64,000 nucleotides of DNA from Clostridia bacterium (GTDB lineage Bacteria > Bacillota > Clostridia > Oscillospirales > Acutalibacteraceae). This document shows positions 16,075 through 24,673 of this stretch, in pieces. Made by a program: the position numbers and the translations under genes. The stretch covers positions 23,929 through 87,928 of the forward strand of contig JAFODS010000042.1 in assembly GCA_017380575.1 (NCBI GenBank). The letters run 5' to 3'. Position 1 is the first letter of the stretch, and each line of letters starts with the position of its first letter. Below the pieces are notes generated by a model. It saw only the letters and a program-made list of their open reading frames with translations. It searched no databases and had not been told where the DNA came from.

Positions 16075-17445
16075 ATGACAGAGAAAAAAACTATCGCCGC
16101 CATATCCACTCCGATGGGTACCGGCGGCGTCGGAATTATAAGAATATCGGGTGAAAATGCTTTTGAAATCTGCGATAAGGTTTTCAAATCTTTTTCGGGC
16201 AAAACACTCGCTGACTCTGAGGGTTACAGAGCACATTACGGCAGAATCTTTGACGGTGAAAACGCTGTTGATGAAGCAATCTGTATTGTTTTCCGTGCTC
16301 CTCACAGTTATACGGGTGAAAACGTTGTTGAAATCAACTGTCACGGCGGTATTTTCCTTACAAAAAAGATTCTCCGCCTTGTTTTTGAAAACGGTGCCTC
16401 CCCTGCCGCACCCGGTGAATTCACAAAAAGAGCTTTCCTTAACGGCAAAATGGATCTTTCCAAGGCAGAAGGTGTTATGACACTCATCTCTGCTCAGGGT
16501 GAACAGGGTGCAAATGCAGCTTATAACCTGCTTGAAGGCTCACTCAGCAGAAAAATCAACGAAATCAACTCCTCTCTCCTTTCCGTTGCGGCTCATATGG
16601 CTGCATGGGTGGATTATCCCGACGACGAGATTGAGGAAATTGACGAAAATAATTTAAGAAGCACAGTCGAGAATGCCAAAAAAGAGATTAATACCCTTCT
16701 TTCTCGCTTTGACAGCGGTATGGCTGTCACAACGGGTGTTGATGCGGCTATCGTCGGCAAACCCAACGTCGGCAAATCAACGCTTATGAACCTTCTTACG
16801 GGTTATGACCGTTCAATTGTTACTTCAGTTGAAGGCACAACACGTGACGTTATTGAAGAAACCGTTAACCTTAACGGTTGTATCCTTCGTCTTTCGGACA
16901 CGGCAGGTATGCGAGAAACGGGAGATGAGGTTGAAAAAATCGGTGTTGACAGAAGCCGTAAAAAGCTTGAACGCTCAGCTGTTATTTTTGCCGTTTTTGA
17001 CCTTTCAAGGGAGCTCAGCGAAGAAGATATGGAGCTCATCGAGCTTTGCGAAGGCAGAACGGTTATACCTATTATAAATAAAACAGACCTTGAAAAACGT
17101 GCTGATATTTCTGTTATAGAAAATAAGCTTGGAAAATGCGTTGCAATTTCCGCAAAAGACGGTGAAGGCTACGACGAGCTTTGCGAAACCGTTGCAACTC
17201 TTATCGGCACAAAGGATTTTGATACATCCGCGGCTATGCTCGCAAACGAAAGACAGCGAATCTGCTGTGAAACGGCATTAGCAAGCCTTAACGAGGCATT
17301 TGAAGCGATTGATTTCGGTCTGACACTTGATGCGATCGGTGTCTGCATTGACGGTGCAATTGCTGCATTGCTTGAGCTGACAGGTCAGAAAGCAAGCGAA
17401 GCCGTTGTTGACGAAGTATTTAAGCAATTCTGCGTCGGAAAGTAA
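16075..17445 (+). CDS. mnmE: tRNA uridine-5-carboxymethylaminomethyl modification GTPase MnmE
   Basis: A 456-residue GTPase that, with MnmG, modifies wobble uridine 34 in certain tRNAs. The N-terminal THF-binding domain starts TIAAISTPMGTGGVGIIRIS. The inserted G domain has GKPNVGKST (G1, about 225), DTAGMRETGD (G3) and NKTD (G4). It ends with FCVGK, the conserved C-terminal cysteine motif (FCIGK type). Length and domain order are normal. It is directly followed by mnmG, the standard arrangement. Confidence 0.97.
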   Translation: MTEKKTIAAISTPMGTGGVGIIRISGENAFEICDKVFKSFSGKTLADSEGYRAHYGRIFDGENAVDEAICIVFRAPHSYTGENVVEINCHGGIFLTKKILRLVFENGASPAAPGEFTKRAFLNGKMDLSKAEGVMTLISAQGEQGANAAYNLLEGSLSRKINEINSSLLSVAAHMAAWVDYPDDEIEEIDENNLRSTVENAKKEINTLLSRFDSGMAVTTGVDAAIVGKPNVGKSTLMNLLTGYDRSIVTSVEGTTRDVIEETVNLNGCILRLSDTAGMRETGDEVEKIGVDRSRKKLERSAVIFAVFDLSRELSEEDMELIELCEGRTVIPIINKTDLEKRADISVIENKLGKCVAISAKDGEGYDELCETVATLIGTKDFDTSAAMLANERQRICCETALASLNEAFEAIDFGLTLDAIGVCIDGAIAALLELTGQKASEAVVDEVFKQFCVGK

Positions 17446-17452
17446 GGTATAT

Positions 17453-19330
17453 ATGGAATATTTTGCAAAAAAATATCAGGTTATAGTTATCGGTGCAGGT
17501 CACGCGGGAATTGAAGCGGGACTTGCTTCCGCACGCCTTGGTTGCGATACCTGTGTTTTCACAATCAATCTTGACTGGGTCGGCAACATGGCTTGTAATC
17601 CCTCAATCGGTGGCACATCAAAGGGACACCTTGTCCGTGAAATTGATGCTCTCGGCGGTGAAATGGGTAAAGCGGCAGATGCTAACACCCTTCAGAGCCG
17701 TATTCTCAACCTTGGAAAAGGTCCCGCAGTCCACAGCCTCCGTGCACAGATTGACAGAAGACTTTATTCAGACTATATGAAGCACATTATGGAGCTTCAG
17801 GACAATATTGACCTCCGTCAGGCTGAAATTGTTGACATTAAACAGCTTGAAGACGGCACATGGCAGGTTAAAACTCACCTTGAAGCAATATATACGGCAG
17901 ATTGTGTTATCCTTGCAACCGGTACATTCCTTGCAGGCAAGGTTTATGTCGGCGATGTTTCGTACGAAAGCGGTCCCGACGGTATGTTCCCTGCCAAAAA
18001 GCTTGGCGAATCGCTTAAAGAGCTTGGTTTGCCGACAAGACGTTTTAAAACAGGCACACCGTCGCGTGTTAACAGAAAAACAGTCGATTTTTCTAAATTA
18101 GAAATTCAGGAGGGCGACGAACACGTTGTTCCCTTCTCTTTTGACTGTAACTGTGAAGTTAAAAACAAACTCCCCTGCTATATTACATACACAAATCTTG
18201 AAACAAAAGATATAATTATGCAGAATCTGCACCGCTCCCCTCTTTACGGAGGCAAAATTGACGGTGTAGGCCCCCGATACTGCCCGAGTATTGAGGATAA
18301 GATTGTCCGATTCGCAGAAAAAGAGCGACATCAGATATTTATTGAGCCTTGCGGTGAAAACACTGAGGAATTATACCTTCAGGGTCTCTCCTCTTCCCTT
18401 CCCGAAGATGTTCAACTCAAATTTCTTCGTTCAATCCCCGGTCTTGAAAACGTTGAAACAATGAGAACAGCATATGCTATTGAATATGACTGTGTTGATC
18501 CCCTTTCGCTCAAGGCAAGCCTTGAATTCAACGATTTCAGCGGACTTTTCGGTGCAGGACAGTTCAACGGCTCTTCAGGCTACGAAGAAGCAGCTGCACA
18601 GGGACTTGTTGCCGGTATCAATGCTGCACATAAGATTCAGGGCAAAGAACCGCTTATTCTGGAGCGTTCAGGTTCATACATCGGTACTCTTATTGATGAC
18701 CTTGTAACAAAAGGTTGTTCTGACCCGTACAGAATGATGACTTCCCGTTCGGAATACAGACTTCTTCTCCGTCAGGACAATGCAGACCGCCGTCTTACAC
18801 CAATCGGTTACGAAATCGGACTTATAAGCGAAGAAAGATATCAGAAATACCTTAAAAAGCTTGAACTTATTGATATTGAGAAAAAACGTGTGCAGTCAAC
18901 CGTTATTTCTCCGTCTGAGGCTATAAATGAGCTTCTTGTTTCACGTGAAACATCTGCGTTAAACACAGGTGTCCGCCTTTCGGAGCTTCTCAAGCGTCCT
19001 CAGCTTAATTATGACTTGCTTGAGCCTTTTGATACAGCCCGTCCTCCCCTGCCCCGTGAAATTTTTGAGCAGGTTGAAATTGACACCAAGTATGAAGGCT
19101 ATATCAAGCGTCAGCAGGCTCAGGTTGACGAAATGCACCGTCTTGAAGTTAAAAAACTTCCTGAGGATACGGATTACAGCACAATTCACGGTCTTCGCCT
19201 TGAAGCAAGAGAAAAGCTTGCAAAGATAAGACCGCACAATATCGGTCAGGCTTCACGTATTTCAGGTGTAAGTCCTTCAGATATTTCAGTTTTGCTTATT
19301 TATCTTGAAAAGGAGTGCCGAAATGATTAA
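17453..19330 (+). CDS. mnmG: tRNA uridine-5-carboxymethylaminomethyl modification enzyme MnmG
   Basis: A 625-residue FAD enzyme and MnmE partner. It has the dinucleotide-binding motif VIGAGHAGIEAG at the N-terminus, the family signatures NPSIGGTSKGHLVREIDALGG and GLFGAGQFNGSSGYEEAA, and the C-terminal MnmE-interacting helical domain. I start at ATG 17453 (MEYFAKKYQ), eight bases after the mnmE stop; an upstream in-frame start would lie inside mnmE. The coding sequence contains a perfect parS site at codons for LVSRET. It overlaps rsmG by eight bases. Confidence 0.97.
   Translation: MEYFAKKYQVIVIGAGHAGIEAGLASARLGCDTCVFTINLDWVGNMACNPSIGGTSKGHLVREIDALGGEMGKAADANTLQSRILNLGKGPAVHSLRAQIDRRLYSDYMKHIMELQDNIDLRQAEIVDIKQLEDGTWQVKTHLEAIYTADCVILATGTFLAGKVYVGDVSYESGPDGMFPAKKLGESLKELGLPTRRFKTGTPSRVNRKTVDFSKLEIQEGDEHVVPFSFDCNCEVKNKLPCYITYTNLETKDIIMQNLHRSPLYGGKIDGVGPRYCPSIEDKIVRFAEKERHQIFIEPCGENTEELYLQGLSSSLPEDVQLKFLRSIPGLENVETMRTAYAIEYDCVDPLSLKASLEFNDFSGLFGAGQFNGSSGYEEAAAQGLVAGINAAHKIQGKEPLILERSGSYIGTLIDDLVTKGCSDPYRMMTSRSEYRLLLRQDNADRRLTPIGYEIGLISEERYQKYLKKLELIDIEKKRVQSTVISPSEAINELLVSRETSALNTGVRLSELLKRPQLNYDLLEPFDTARPPLPREIFEQVEIDTKYEGYIKRQQAQVDEMHRLEVKKLPEDTDYSTIHGLRLEAREKLAKIRPHNIGQASRISGVSPSDISVLLIYLEKECRND
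18937..18952. promoter_or_regulatory. parS centromere site inside mnmG
   Basis: TGTTTCACGTGAAACA, a perfect 16-bp match to the bacterial parS consensus, embedded in the mnmG reading frame. It is about 2.9 kb from parB, in the region where origin-proximal parS sites cluster. Confidence 0.92.
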
Positions 19331-20036
19331 TAAAGAGCTTTTAAAAGAAGAATCTGCTAAAATCGGCATTCAGCTTGATGAAACAGCACTTGAACGTCTT
19401 GATACGTATGCAGAAATGCTTATTGAAACAAACAAGACACTTAACCTTACGGCTATAACCGAACCTGACGAGGTGCTTTATAAGCATTTCGTAGATTCAT
19501 TAAGCCTTCTGACTGTTGTTGAGCTTAAAGAAGGTGCAAAGGTTATCGACGTCGGCACAGGTGCAGGTTTTCCGGGTGTTGTGCTTCTTATTGCACGTCC
19601 TGACATTAAAATCACTCTTATGGACGGCACAAACAAAAGACTTAACTTTATTTCGTATGTTCTTAATAAAATCGGGCTTGAAGCTGAAATTCTTCATTCA
19701 AGAGCCGAACTCGCAGGCAAAGATAATAAATACCGCGAGAAATACGACCTTGTTACGGCAAGAGCAGTTGCAAATATGAACACTCTGAGCGAGTATTGTA
19801 TGCCTTTTGTTAAGGTTGGCGGTGTTTTTGCTCCGATGAAGGCTGCAAAGGCAGACGAAGAGCTTGACAGTGCAAAGGGTGCAATTAAGCTCCTTGGCGG
19901 TGAAGTTCAGAAGGTTTGCCACCTTGATATTGAAAACTGCGGAGAAAGATGCATAATTATTACAAAGAAAATATCGCAGACTCCGCCAAAATACCCACGT
20001 GCTTCGGCACAGATTTCAAAAAAGCCGCTTGCTTAA
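19323..20036 (+). CDS. rsmG: 16S rRNA (guanine-527-N7)-methyltransferase RsmG
   Basis: A 237-residue SAM-dependent methyltransferase acting on the 30S subunit. The SAM-binding motif VIDVGTGAGFPGVVL is near residue 75, preceded by NKTLNLTAI and the HFVDSL signature. I start at ATG 19323 (MINKELL), which has AAAGGAGTG upstream and overlaps the mnmG stop by eight bases. The C-terminal extension (ISQTPPKYPR..) is typical of the family in Firmicutes. Confidence 0.96.
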   Translation: MINKELLKEESAKIGIQLDETALERLDTYAEMLIETNKTLNLTAITEPDEVLYKHFVDSLSLLTVVELKEGAKVIDVGTGAGFPGVVLLIARPDIKITLMDGTNKRLNFISYVLNKIGLEAEILHSRAELAGKDNKYREKYDLVTARAVANMNTLSEYCMPFVKVGGVFAPMKAAKADEELDSAKGAIKLLGGEVQKVCHLDIENCGERCIIITKKISQTPPKYPRASAQISKKPLA

Positions 20037-20088
20037 TGTAAAACTGAATAAAAACAGCTCATTTTTTGTAAATGAAAAATGATAGACA

Positions 20089-20139
20089 ACCTCTCTTTTG
20101 GATGATAAATTATATCTGGTAGCAAAAGGGAGGTTTTTT
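20089..20139 (+). promoter_or_regulatory. Terminator-like hairpin sequestering the noc ribosome binding site
   Basis: ACCTCTCTTTTG (20089-20100) pairs with CAAAAGGGAGGT (20123-20134) over 12 bp (one G-U), directly followed by six T. The 3' arm contains the GGGAGG ribosome binding site of the next gene, whose ATG begins immediately after the T run. It could act as a terminator for rsmG readthrough and a translational lock on the noc-like gene. Confidence 0.7.
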
Positions 20140-20958
20140 ATGCTTAAAAACCAGAATAAACTGAAAAGAAGCAATGAAGTCGTTCTTATCCCTGCAAGGA
20201 TGATTCAACCCAATCCGCATCAGCCAAGAAAGAACTTCAACTGGGACGATCTTGAAGGACTTGCAGAAAGTATCCATTATAACGGACTTTTACAGCCGAT
20301 TACCGTAAGAAAAAAGGAAAACGGCAGATATGAACTTATTTCAGGCGAAAGAAGACTCCGTGCATGTAAGATGGCAGGTCTTTCTTCAATTCCTTCAATT
20401 GTTATTGATATCAACGACGAAAAATCTGCTTTGCTTGCTGTAATTGAAAACCTGCAAAGGGAAAACCTCCATTTTTTTGAAGAAGCTATGGCAATTGAAA
20501 GACTTATCAAAGGCTTCGGTCTTTCTCAGGAAGAGGTTTCACGAAAGCTCGGTAAATCGCAGTCTGCACTTTCAAATAAACTCAGGATTCTCCGTTTACC
20601 TGATGAAATACGGTATAATATCACAATCTACGGCTTGACGGAGCGTCATGCACGTGCATTGCTAAGATTGCCGACAGCTGAGCTTATGGAGCAGGTTGTT
20701 GACACAGTTGCAGAGCAGGGGCTTACCGTAAGTGCGACGGAGCAGCTTATCTGTGAAATACTTACAAAATCGCAGGAAAAGAACAAAAAAGGCAAAAAGG
20801 TTATGGTTTTTAAGGATATACGTATATTTATAAACACTCTTAACCACGCTGTAACAACAATGCGGAAAAGCGGAATCAGCGCGAAAGCTACAAAAAACGA
20901 GACAGATACATATATAGAATACACAGTTAAGATAGATAAACCGGTAAATCAACCGTAA
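20140..20958 (+). CDS. noc: Nucleoid occlusion protein Noc-like (ParB family)
   Basis: A 272-residue ParB-family CTPase-type DNA-binding protein. The N-terminal domain has NPHQPRKNF, GLLQPITVR, SGERRLRACKMAG and IENLQRENLH. The HTH is LSQEEVSRKLGKSQSALSNKLRILRLP. Its place between rsmG and parA is that of Noc in Bacillus, which blocks division over the nucleoid, but a simple ParB paralogue cannot be excluded by eye. ATG 20140 follows GGGAGG directly. Translation may be controlled by the hairpin holding that site. A parS-containing palindrome terminates the gene. Confidence 0.85.
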   Translation: MLKNQNKLKRSNEVVLIPARMIQPNPHQPRKNFNWDDLEGLAESIHYNGLLQPITVRKKENGRYELISGERRLRACKMAGLSSIPSIVIDINDEKSALLAVIENLQRENLHFFEEAMAIERLIKGFGLSQEEVSRKLGKSQSALSNKLRILRLPDEIRYNITIYGLTERHARALLRLPTAELMEQVVDTVAEQGLTVSATEQLICEILTKSQEKNKKGKKVMVFKDIRIFINTLNHAVTTMRKSGISAKATKNETDTYIEYTVKIDKPVNQP

Positions 20959-20971
20959 AACAGGGGAGAGG

Positions 20972-21006
20972 CATCAATGTTTCACGTGAAACATTGATGT
21001 TTTTTA
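20972..21006. promoter_or_regulatory. parS site inside a 28-bp palindrome that also forms the noc terminator
   Basis: Positions 20978-20993 are a perfect parS (TGTTTCACGTGAAACA). The palindrome is perfect over 20972-20999 and is followed by a T-rich run (GTTTTTTAAAAAA), so the transcript would fold into a terminator hairpin 14 bases after the noc-like stop. Centromere and terminator share the same bases. Confidence 0.92.
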
Positions 21007-21046
21007 AAAAATATATGTATTTATACTTTAATTTCATAAATCTTTG

Positions 21047-21055
21047 TGCTATAAT
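21047..21055 (+). promoter_or_regulatory. Extended -10 promoter of parAB
   Basis: TGCTATAAT is an extended -10 element with a perfect TATAAT, about 37 bases before the parA ATG. A -35 hexamer is poor (TTTAAT), as usual for extended -10 promoters. It lies just past the parS palindrome, so ParB binding could repress it. Confidence 0.6.
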
Positions 21056-21091
21056 TGTTTTTGACAATTTTTTATGGAGAAGTATAAAAAT

Positions 21092-21868
21092 ATGGCTAAA
21101 ACAATTGCAGTTGTTAATCAAAAAGGTGGCGTTGGCAAAACGACATCAACAGTAAACCTTGCTGCAACAGTTGCGGCAAAGGGTTATAACGTGCTTATTG
21201 TTGATATTGACCCTCAGGGTAATGCAACAAGCGGCCTCGGAATTAATAAACGTGAGCTTGAAAAATCTTCATATGATGTTCTTATAAACTCAATGCAGGT
21301 TGAAAAAGCTATGATTGAAACGGAATTTGACAATCTCTGGGTGCTTCCTTCAAGTATGAACCTTGCAGGTGCAGAGCTTGAGCTTGTTGATATGACAAGA
21401 AGGGAATCAAAGCTTAAAAATTCTCTTGCTCTTGTAAAGGACAGCTTTGATTACATTTTTCTTGACTGTCCGCCGTCGCTCGGTCTTATAACCCTTAACG
21501 CACTCTGTGCGGCAGATACGGTGCTTGTACCGATTCAGTGCGAATATTACGCTCTTGAAGGTCTTTCACAGCTTATGTCCACTATCCGTCAGGTTAAAAG
21601 GCTTTATAATCCGCTTATTGACATTGAAGGTGTTCTTCTTACAATGTTTGACGGCAGACTTAACCTTACACATCAGGTTGTGAATGAGCTTAAAAGATTT
21701 TTCCCGAGAAAGGTCTATAACACGGTAATTCCGCGTAACGTAAAGCTTTCCGAAGCTCCGAGCCACGGTTTGCCGATTATTTATTACGATAAAAATTCAA
21801 AGGGTGCGGCCTCATATAATGCCTTAGCTGATGAATTTTTAAAACATAACGGTAAGGAGGCAAAGTAA
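21092..21868 (+). CDS. parA: Chromosome partitioning ATPase ParA (Soj)
   Basis: A 258-residue ParA ATPase that drives origin segregation with ParB and, in Bacillus, regulates DnaA. It has the deviant Walker A KGGVGKTTST near residue 10, DIDPQGNATSGLG and the Walker B region FLDCPPSLG. I start at ATG 21092 (MAKTIAVVNQ), which has GGAGAAG upstream, rather than an ATG 18 bases before it. The stop overlaps the parB start (TAATG). Confidence 0.97.
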   Translation: MAKTIAVVNQKGGVGKTTSTVNLAATVAAKGYNVLIVDIDPQGNATSGLGINKRELEKSSYDVLINSMQVEKAMIETEFDNLWVLPSSMNLAGAELELVDMTRRESKLKNSLALVKDSFDYIFLDCPPSLGLITLNALCAADTVLVPIQCEYYALEGLSQLMSTIRQVKRLYNPLIDIEGVLLTMFDGRLNLTHQVVNELKRFFPRKVYNTVIPRNVKLSEAPSHGLPIIYYDKNSKGAASYNALADEFLKHNGKEAK

Positions 21869-22734
21869 TGGCAGTTAAAAGAAACGGACTGGGCAGGGGA
21901 CTTGAATCTCTTTTTGTTGACAATTCCGTTGAAGAAATCAATGCTTCCACGAATAAACTCAAGATAATGGAAATTGAGCCTAACCACGACCAGCCGAGAA
22001 AGATTTTTGACGAAAAGGCTTTGTCTGAGCTTGCAGACAGCATTTCTCAGCACGGTGTGCTTCAGCCTCTTGTTGTCCGTCCGATGACAAACGGCGGTTA
22101 TCAGCTTGTTGCGGGTGAAAGACGTTGGAGAGCCGCAAGAATTGCAGGACTTACGGAAGTTCCAGTTATAATCAAAGAGCTTACGGATGAAGAAACAATC
22201 GAAATTGCGATGATTGAAAACCTTCAGCGTGAAGACCTGAATCCGCTTGAAGAAGCACTCGGTTACAGCTATATGATGGACGAGCTGAAAATTACTCAGG
22301 AAGAAGCGGCAGAAAAGGTCGGAAAATCCCGTCCCGCAATTGCTAACGCTCTTCGTCTTCTTAAGCTTCCCGAAGAAATTCAGGAAATGGTAAAAAATAA
22401 TCTCATCTCTGCAGGCCATGCAAGAGCTTTGCTCGGTTTCTCAACAAAAGAAGAAATGATCGCAACAGCAAATCTTATTATTAAGGAAGATATTTCTGTC
22501 CGTCAGATTGAAGCTCTTGTTAAGGAAGCAAAAAAAGCTCCCGCAAAGCCGAAGGCAGATAAGAAAAGAGATAAATTTTTCAGCGAGGTTGAGCTTGCTC
22601 TCGTTGATAACCTTGGCAGAAAGGTTAAAATTAAAGAAAACGGTAAAAAAGGCTCAGGTATTCTTGAAATTGAATTCTTCGACAAGGATGACCTTGAAAG
22701 CCTTGCTTTACAGCTTGAAAATTACGGAAAATAA
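21868..22734 (+). CDS. parB: Chromosome partitioning protein ParB (Spo0J)
   Basis: A 288-residue ParB CTPase that binds parS and spreads. N-terminal GLGRGLESLF is the arginine-rich ParA-stimulating segment. NHDQPRKIF, GVLQPLVVRP, AGERRWRAARIAGL and MIENLQREDLNPLEEA form the CTP-binding domain. The HTH is ITQEEAAEKVGKSRPAIANALRLLKLP, and the C-terminal dimerisation domain follows a Lys-rich linker. It is translationally coupled to parA through TAATG, with AAGGAGG upstream. Perfect parS sites lie nearby. Confidence 0.97.
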   Translation: MAVKRNGLGRGLESLFVDNSVEEINASTNKLKIMEIEPNHDQPRKIFDEKALSELADSISQHGVLQPLVVRPMTNGGYQLVAGERRWRAARIAGLTEVPVIIKELTDEETIEIAMIENLQREDLNPLEEALGYSYMMDELKITQEEAAEKVGKSRPAIANALRLLKLPEEIQEMVKNNLISAGHARALLGFSTKEEMIATANLIIKEDISVRQIEALVKEAKKAPAKPKADKKRDKFFSEVELALVDNLGRKVKIKENGKKGSGILEIEFFDKDDLESLALQLENYGK

Positions 22735-22755
22735 TATTTATCAGGAGTGATAAAA

Positions 22756-24024
22756 ATGTTAGATATCAAACTTATCAGAGAAAATCCCGACCTTGTCAAG
22801 GCAGCGATGAAGTCGAGAAATAAAGACATGGATGCACTTGTTGACGAAGTTCTTGCAATTGACGTTGAGCGACGTGAGCTTATGCAGGTTACAGATGCAA
22901 TGAAGCAGGAGCAGAACGCAGCAAGCAAGCAGATTCCGCAGATTAAAAAAGCAGGCGGCGACATTTCCGAGATTATGGCTCGTATGAACGAAATCAAGGA
23001 AAAGGTTAAGGCTAACGATGCTGCAATCGCTGAGCTTGACAAAAAGCAGAAGACAATTATGTATGAATTTCCGAACGTTCCGAATTCATCTGTTCCTCTC
23101 GGTAAGGACGACAGCGAAAACGTTGAAATCCGCCGCTACGGTGAGCCGAGAAACTTTGACTTTGAGCCGAAAGCTCATTGGGATATCGGTGCAGACCTCG
23201 GAATTCTTGACCCGGAAACAGCTGCAAAGGTTACCGGCACACGTTTCCACTTCTACAAAGGTCTTGGTGCTCGTCTTGAAAGAGCTATCATCAGCTTCTT
23301 CCTTAACACTCACACAGAAAACGGATACACAGAGGTTCTTCCTCCGTACCTTGTAAATCGTGCATCAATGACAGGTACAGGTCAGCTTCCGAAGTTTGAA
23401 GAGGATGCATTCAAAACAACAACTGATTTGTTCCTTATTCCGACAGCTGAGGTTCCTGTTACAAATATGTTCCGCGATGAAATCATCGACGGCAGCAAGC
23501 TTCCGATAAGCTATTGTGCATATTCAGCATGTTTCCGTGCTGAGGCAGGTTCAGCAGGACGCGACACAAGAGGACTTATCCGTCAGCATCAGTTCAACAA
23601 GGTTGAGCTTGTTAAGTTTGTTGACCCCGAAACATCATACGATGAGCTTGAAAAGCTTACAAACGATGCAGAAAGAGTTCTTCAGCTTCTCGGTCTTCCT
23701 CACAGAGTTGTATGCCTTTCAACAGGCGATATCGGTTTCTCTTCAGCAAAGACATATGACATCGAAGTATGGATGCCTTCATACGGCAGATATGTTGAGA
23801 TTTCTTCCTGCTCAAACTTTGAAGATTTCCAGGCTCGCCGTGCAGCTATCAGATTCAAGAAGGATCAGAAGGCGAAGGCTCAGCTTGTTCATACACTCAA
23901 CGGTTCAGGCGTTGCAGTCGGCAGAACAGTTGCAGCAATTCTTGAAAACTTCCAGAACGAAGACGGTACAGTTACAATCCCCGAAGTTCTTGTTCCTTAT
24001 ATGGGCACAGATATTATTAAATAA
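22756..24024 (+). CDS. serS: Seryl-tRNA synthetase
   Basis: A 422-residue class II synthetase charging tRNA-Ser. An N-terminal coiled-coil arm (residues about 27-100) binds the long variable arm of tRNA-Ser. The catalytic core has motif 2 ([22 protein letters not shown]) and motif 3 near the C-terminus ([18 protein letters not shown]). I start at ATG 22756, with CAGGAGTG upstream; a GTG nine bases earlier is in frame. No T-box leader is seen in the 21-base gap from parB, so it is likely read with parAB. Confidence 0.97.
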   Translation: MLDIKLIRENPDLVKAAMKSRNKDMDALVDEVLAIDVERRELMQVTDAMKQEQNAASKQIPQIKKAGGDISEIMARMNEIKEKVKANDAAIAELDKKQKTIMYEFPNVPNSSVPLGKDDSENVEIRRYGEPRNFDFEPKAHWDIGADLGILDPETAAKVTGTRFHFYKGLGARLERAIISFFLNTHTENGYTEVLPPYLVNRASMTGTGQLPKFEEDAFKTTTDLFLIPTAEVPVTNMFRDEIIDGSKLPISYCAYSACFRAEAGSAGRDTRGLIRQHQFNKVELVKFVDPETSYDELEKLTNDAERVLQLLGLPHRVVCLSTGDIGFSSAKTYDIEVWMPSYGRYVEISSCSNFEDFQARRAAIRFKKDQKAKAQLVHTLNGSGVAVGRTVAAILENFQNEDGTVTIPEVLVPYMGTDIIK

Positions 24025-24034
24025 GACAAACGAT

Positions 24035-24073
24035 AAAAGCAGTAACTTTCAGATGAAGGTTACTGCTTTTTTT
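24035..24073 (+). terminator. Intrinsic terminator after serS
   Basis: AAAAGCAGTAAC pairs with GTTACTGCTTTT (12 bp) and is followed by a run of T. It lies 11 bases past the serS stop. Confidence 0.85.
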
Positions 24074-24089
24074 ATTATATCACCACGAT

Positions 24090-24339
24090 AAATTCGGGTT
24101 TGTCGAACAGATTTCAAATCAGCAATTGTAGGGGCGACCATTGGTCGTCCGTAAAAAGTGATCGATTCAGCGGACGCGCAATGCGCGCCCCTACGAACCC
24201 TGTTTCAATCAACTGCGTAGGGACGGGCGTCCTCGACCGTCCATTAACACAGCAGAATCTGCGGACCGTCCAGGAGGCCGGTCCATACGCGCACAGAGTC
24301 AGATTGTGCGAAATCAAAGAACCCAACAAACCCGAATTT
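24090..24339. repeat. Dispersed inverted-repeat element, copy A
   Basis: The element is bounded by AAATTCGGGTTTGT and its inverse ACAAACCCGAATTT. Inside are palindromic modules of the GTAGGGGCGACC, GTAGGGACGGGCGTCC and GGACCGTCC-GGCCGGTCC type. Copies occur at 35879, 37195 (inverted), 39458 and in part at 63480. No transposase; it looks like a MITE or large REP family. Confidence 0.8.
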
Positions 24340-24388
24340 ACACAACGAAATTTATAAAAAAAGATTGCAGAAAAATCTGCAATCTTTT

Positions 24389-24661
24389 TTATTCCTTAAT
24401 ATAATTCACATTTTCAATTCGTTTTAACAAAGTCACGCTGGAAATAGGGGAGATATACATCGTTTTTTCTTTCGTTTTTTTATCGTAGGTAAGAACAAAA
24501 GATTTCGGCAATTCATAACCTACTGTTATAACTTTTTTTGCCTTCGTCATCGTTGAAAGAAAATCCCTTGTCGATTTCATAACCGTTGATGTATCAAGGT
24601 CAAAAATTCCGATAATATCTTCAGTTGTAATAATTGTGTCCTGACCGAGGTGCAAAAACAT
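24389..24661 (-). CDS. remB: RemB/YaaB-like DUF370 protein
   Basis: A 90-residue protein of the DUF370 (RemA/RemB) family: MFLHLGQDTIITTEDIIGIFDLD at the start is typical, as is the short beta-rich C-terminus (PISSVTLLKRIE). RemA is a DNA-binding activator of biofilm matrix genes in Bacillus; RemB is its paralogue encoded between recF and gyrB. Here it lies 12 bases after recF, the same order. A link to the matrix-like locus at 41-62 kb is tempting but unproven. Confidence 0.85.
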   Translation of the reverse strand: MFLHLGQDTIITTEDIIGIFDLDTSTVMKSTRDFLSTMTKAKKVITVGYELPKSFVLTYDKKTKEKTMYISPISSVTLLKRIENVNYIKE

Positions 24662-24673
24662 AATATCACCGCT

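Noticed and set aside
22735-22755. T-box leader for serS
   Set aside because: Only 21 bases separate parB and serS; there is no room for a T-box and no such motif within the parB end.
24100-24357. Open frames inside the dispersed repeat elements
   Set aside because: They consist of palindromic repeat modules, recur in both orientations and lack ribosome binding sites.
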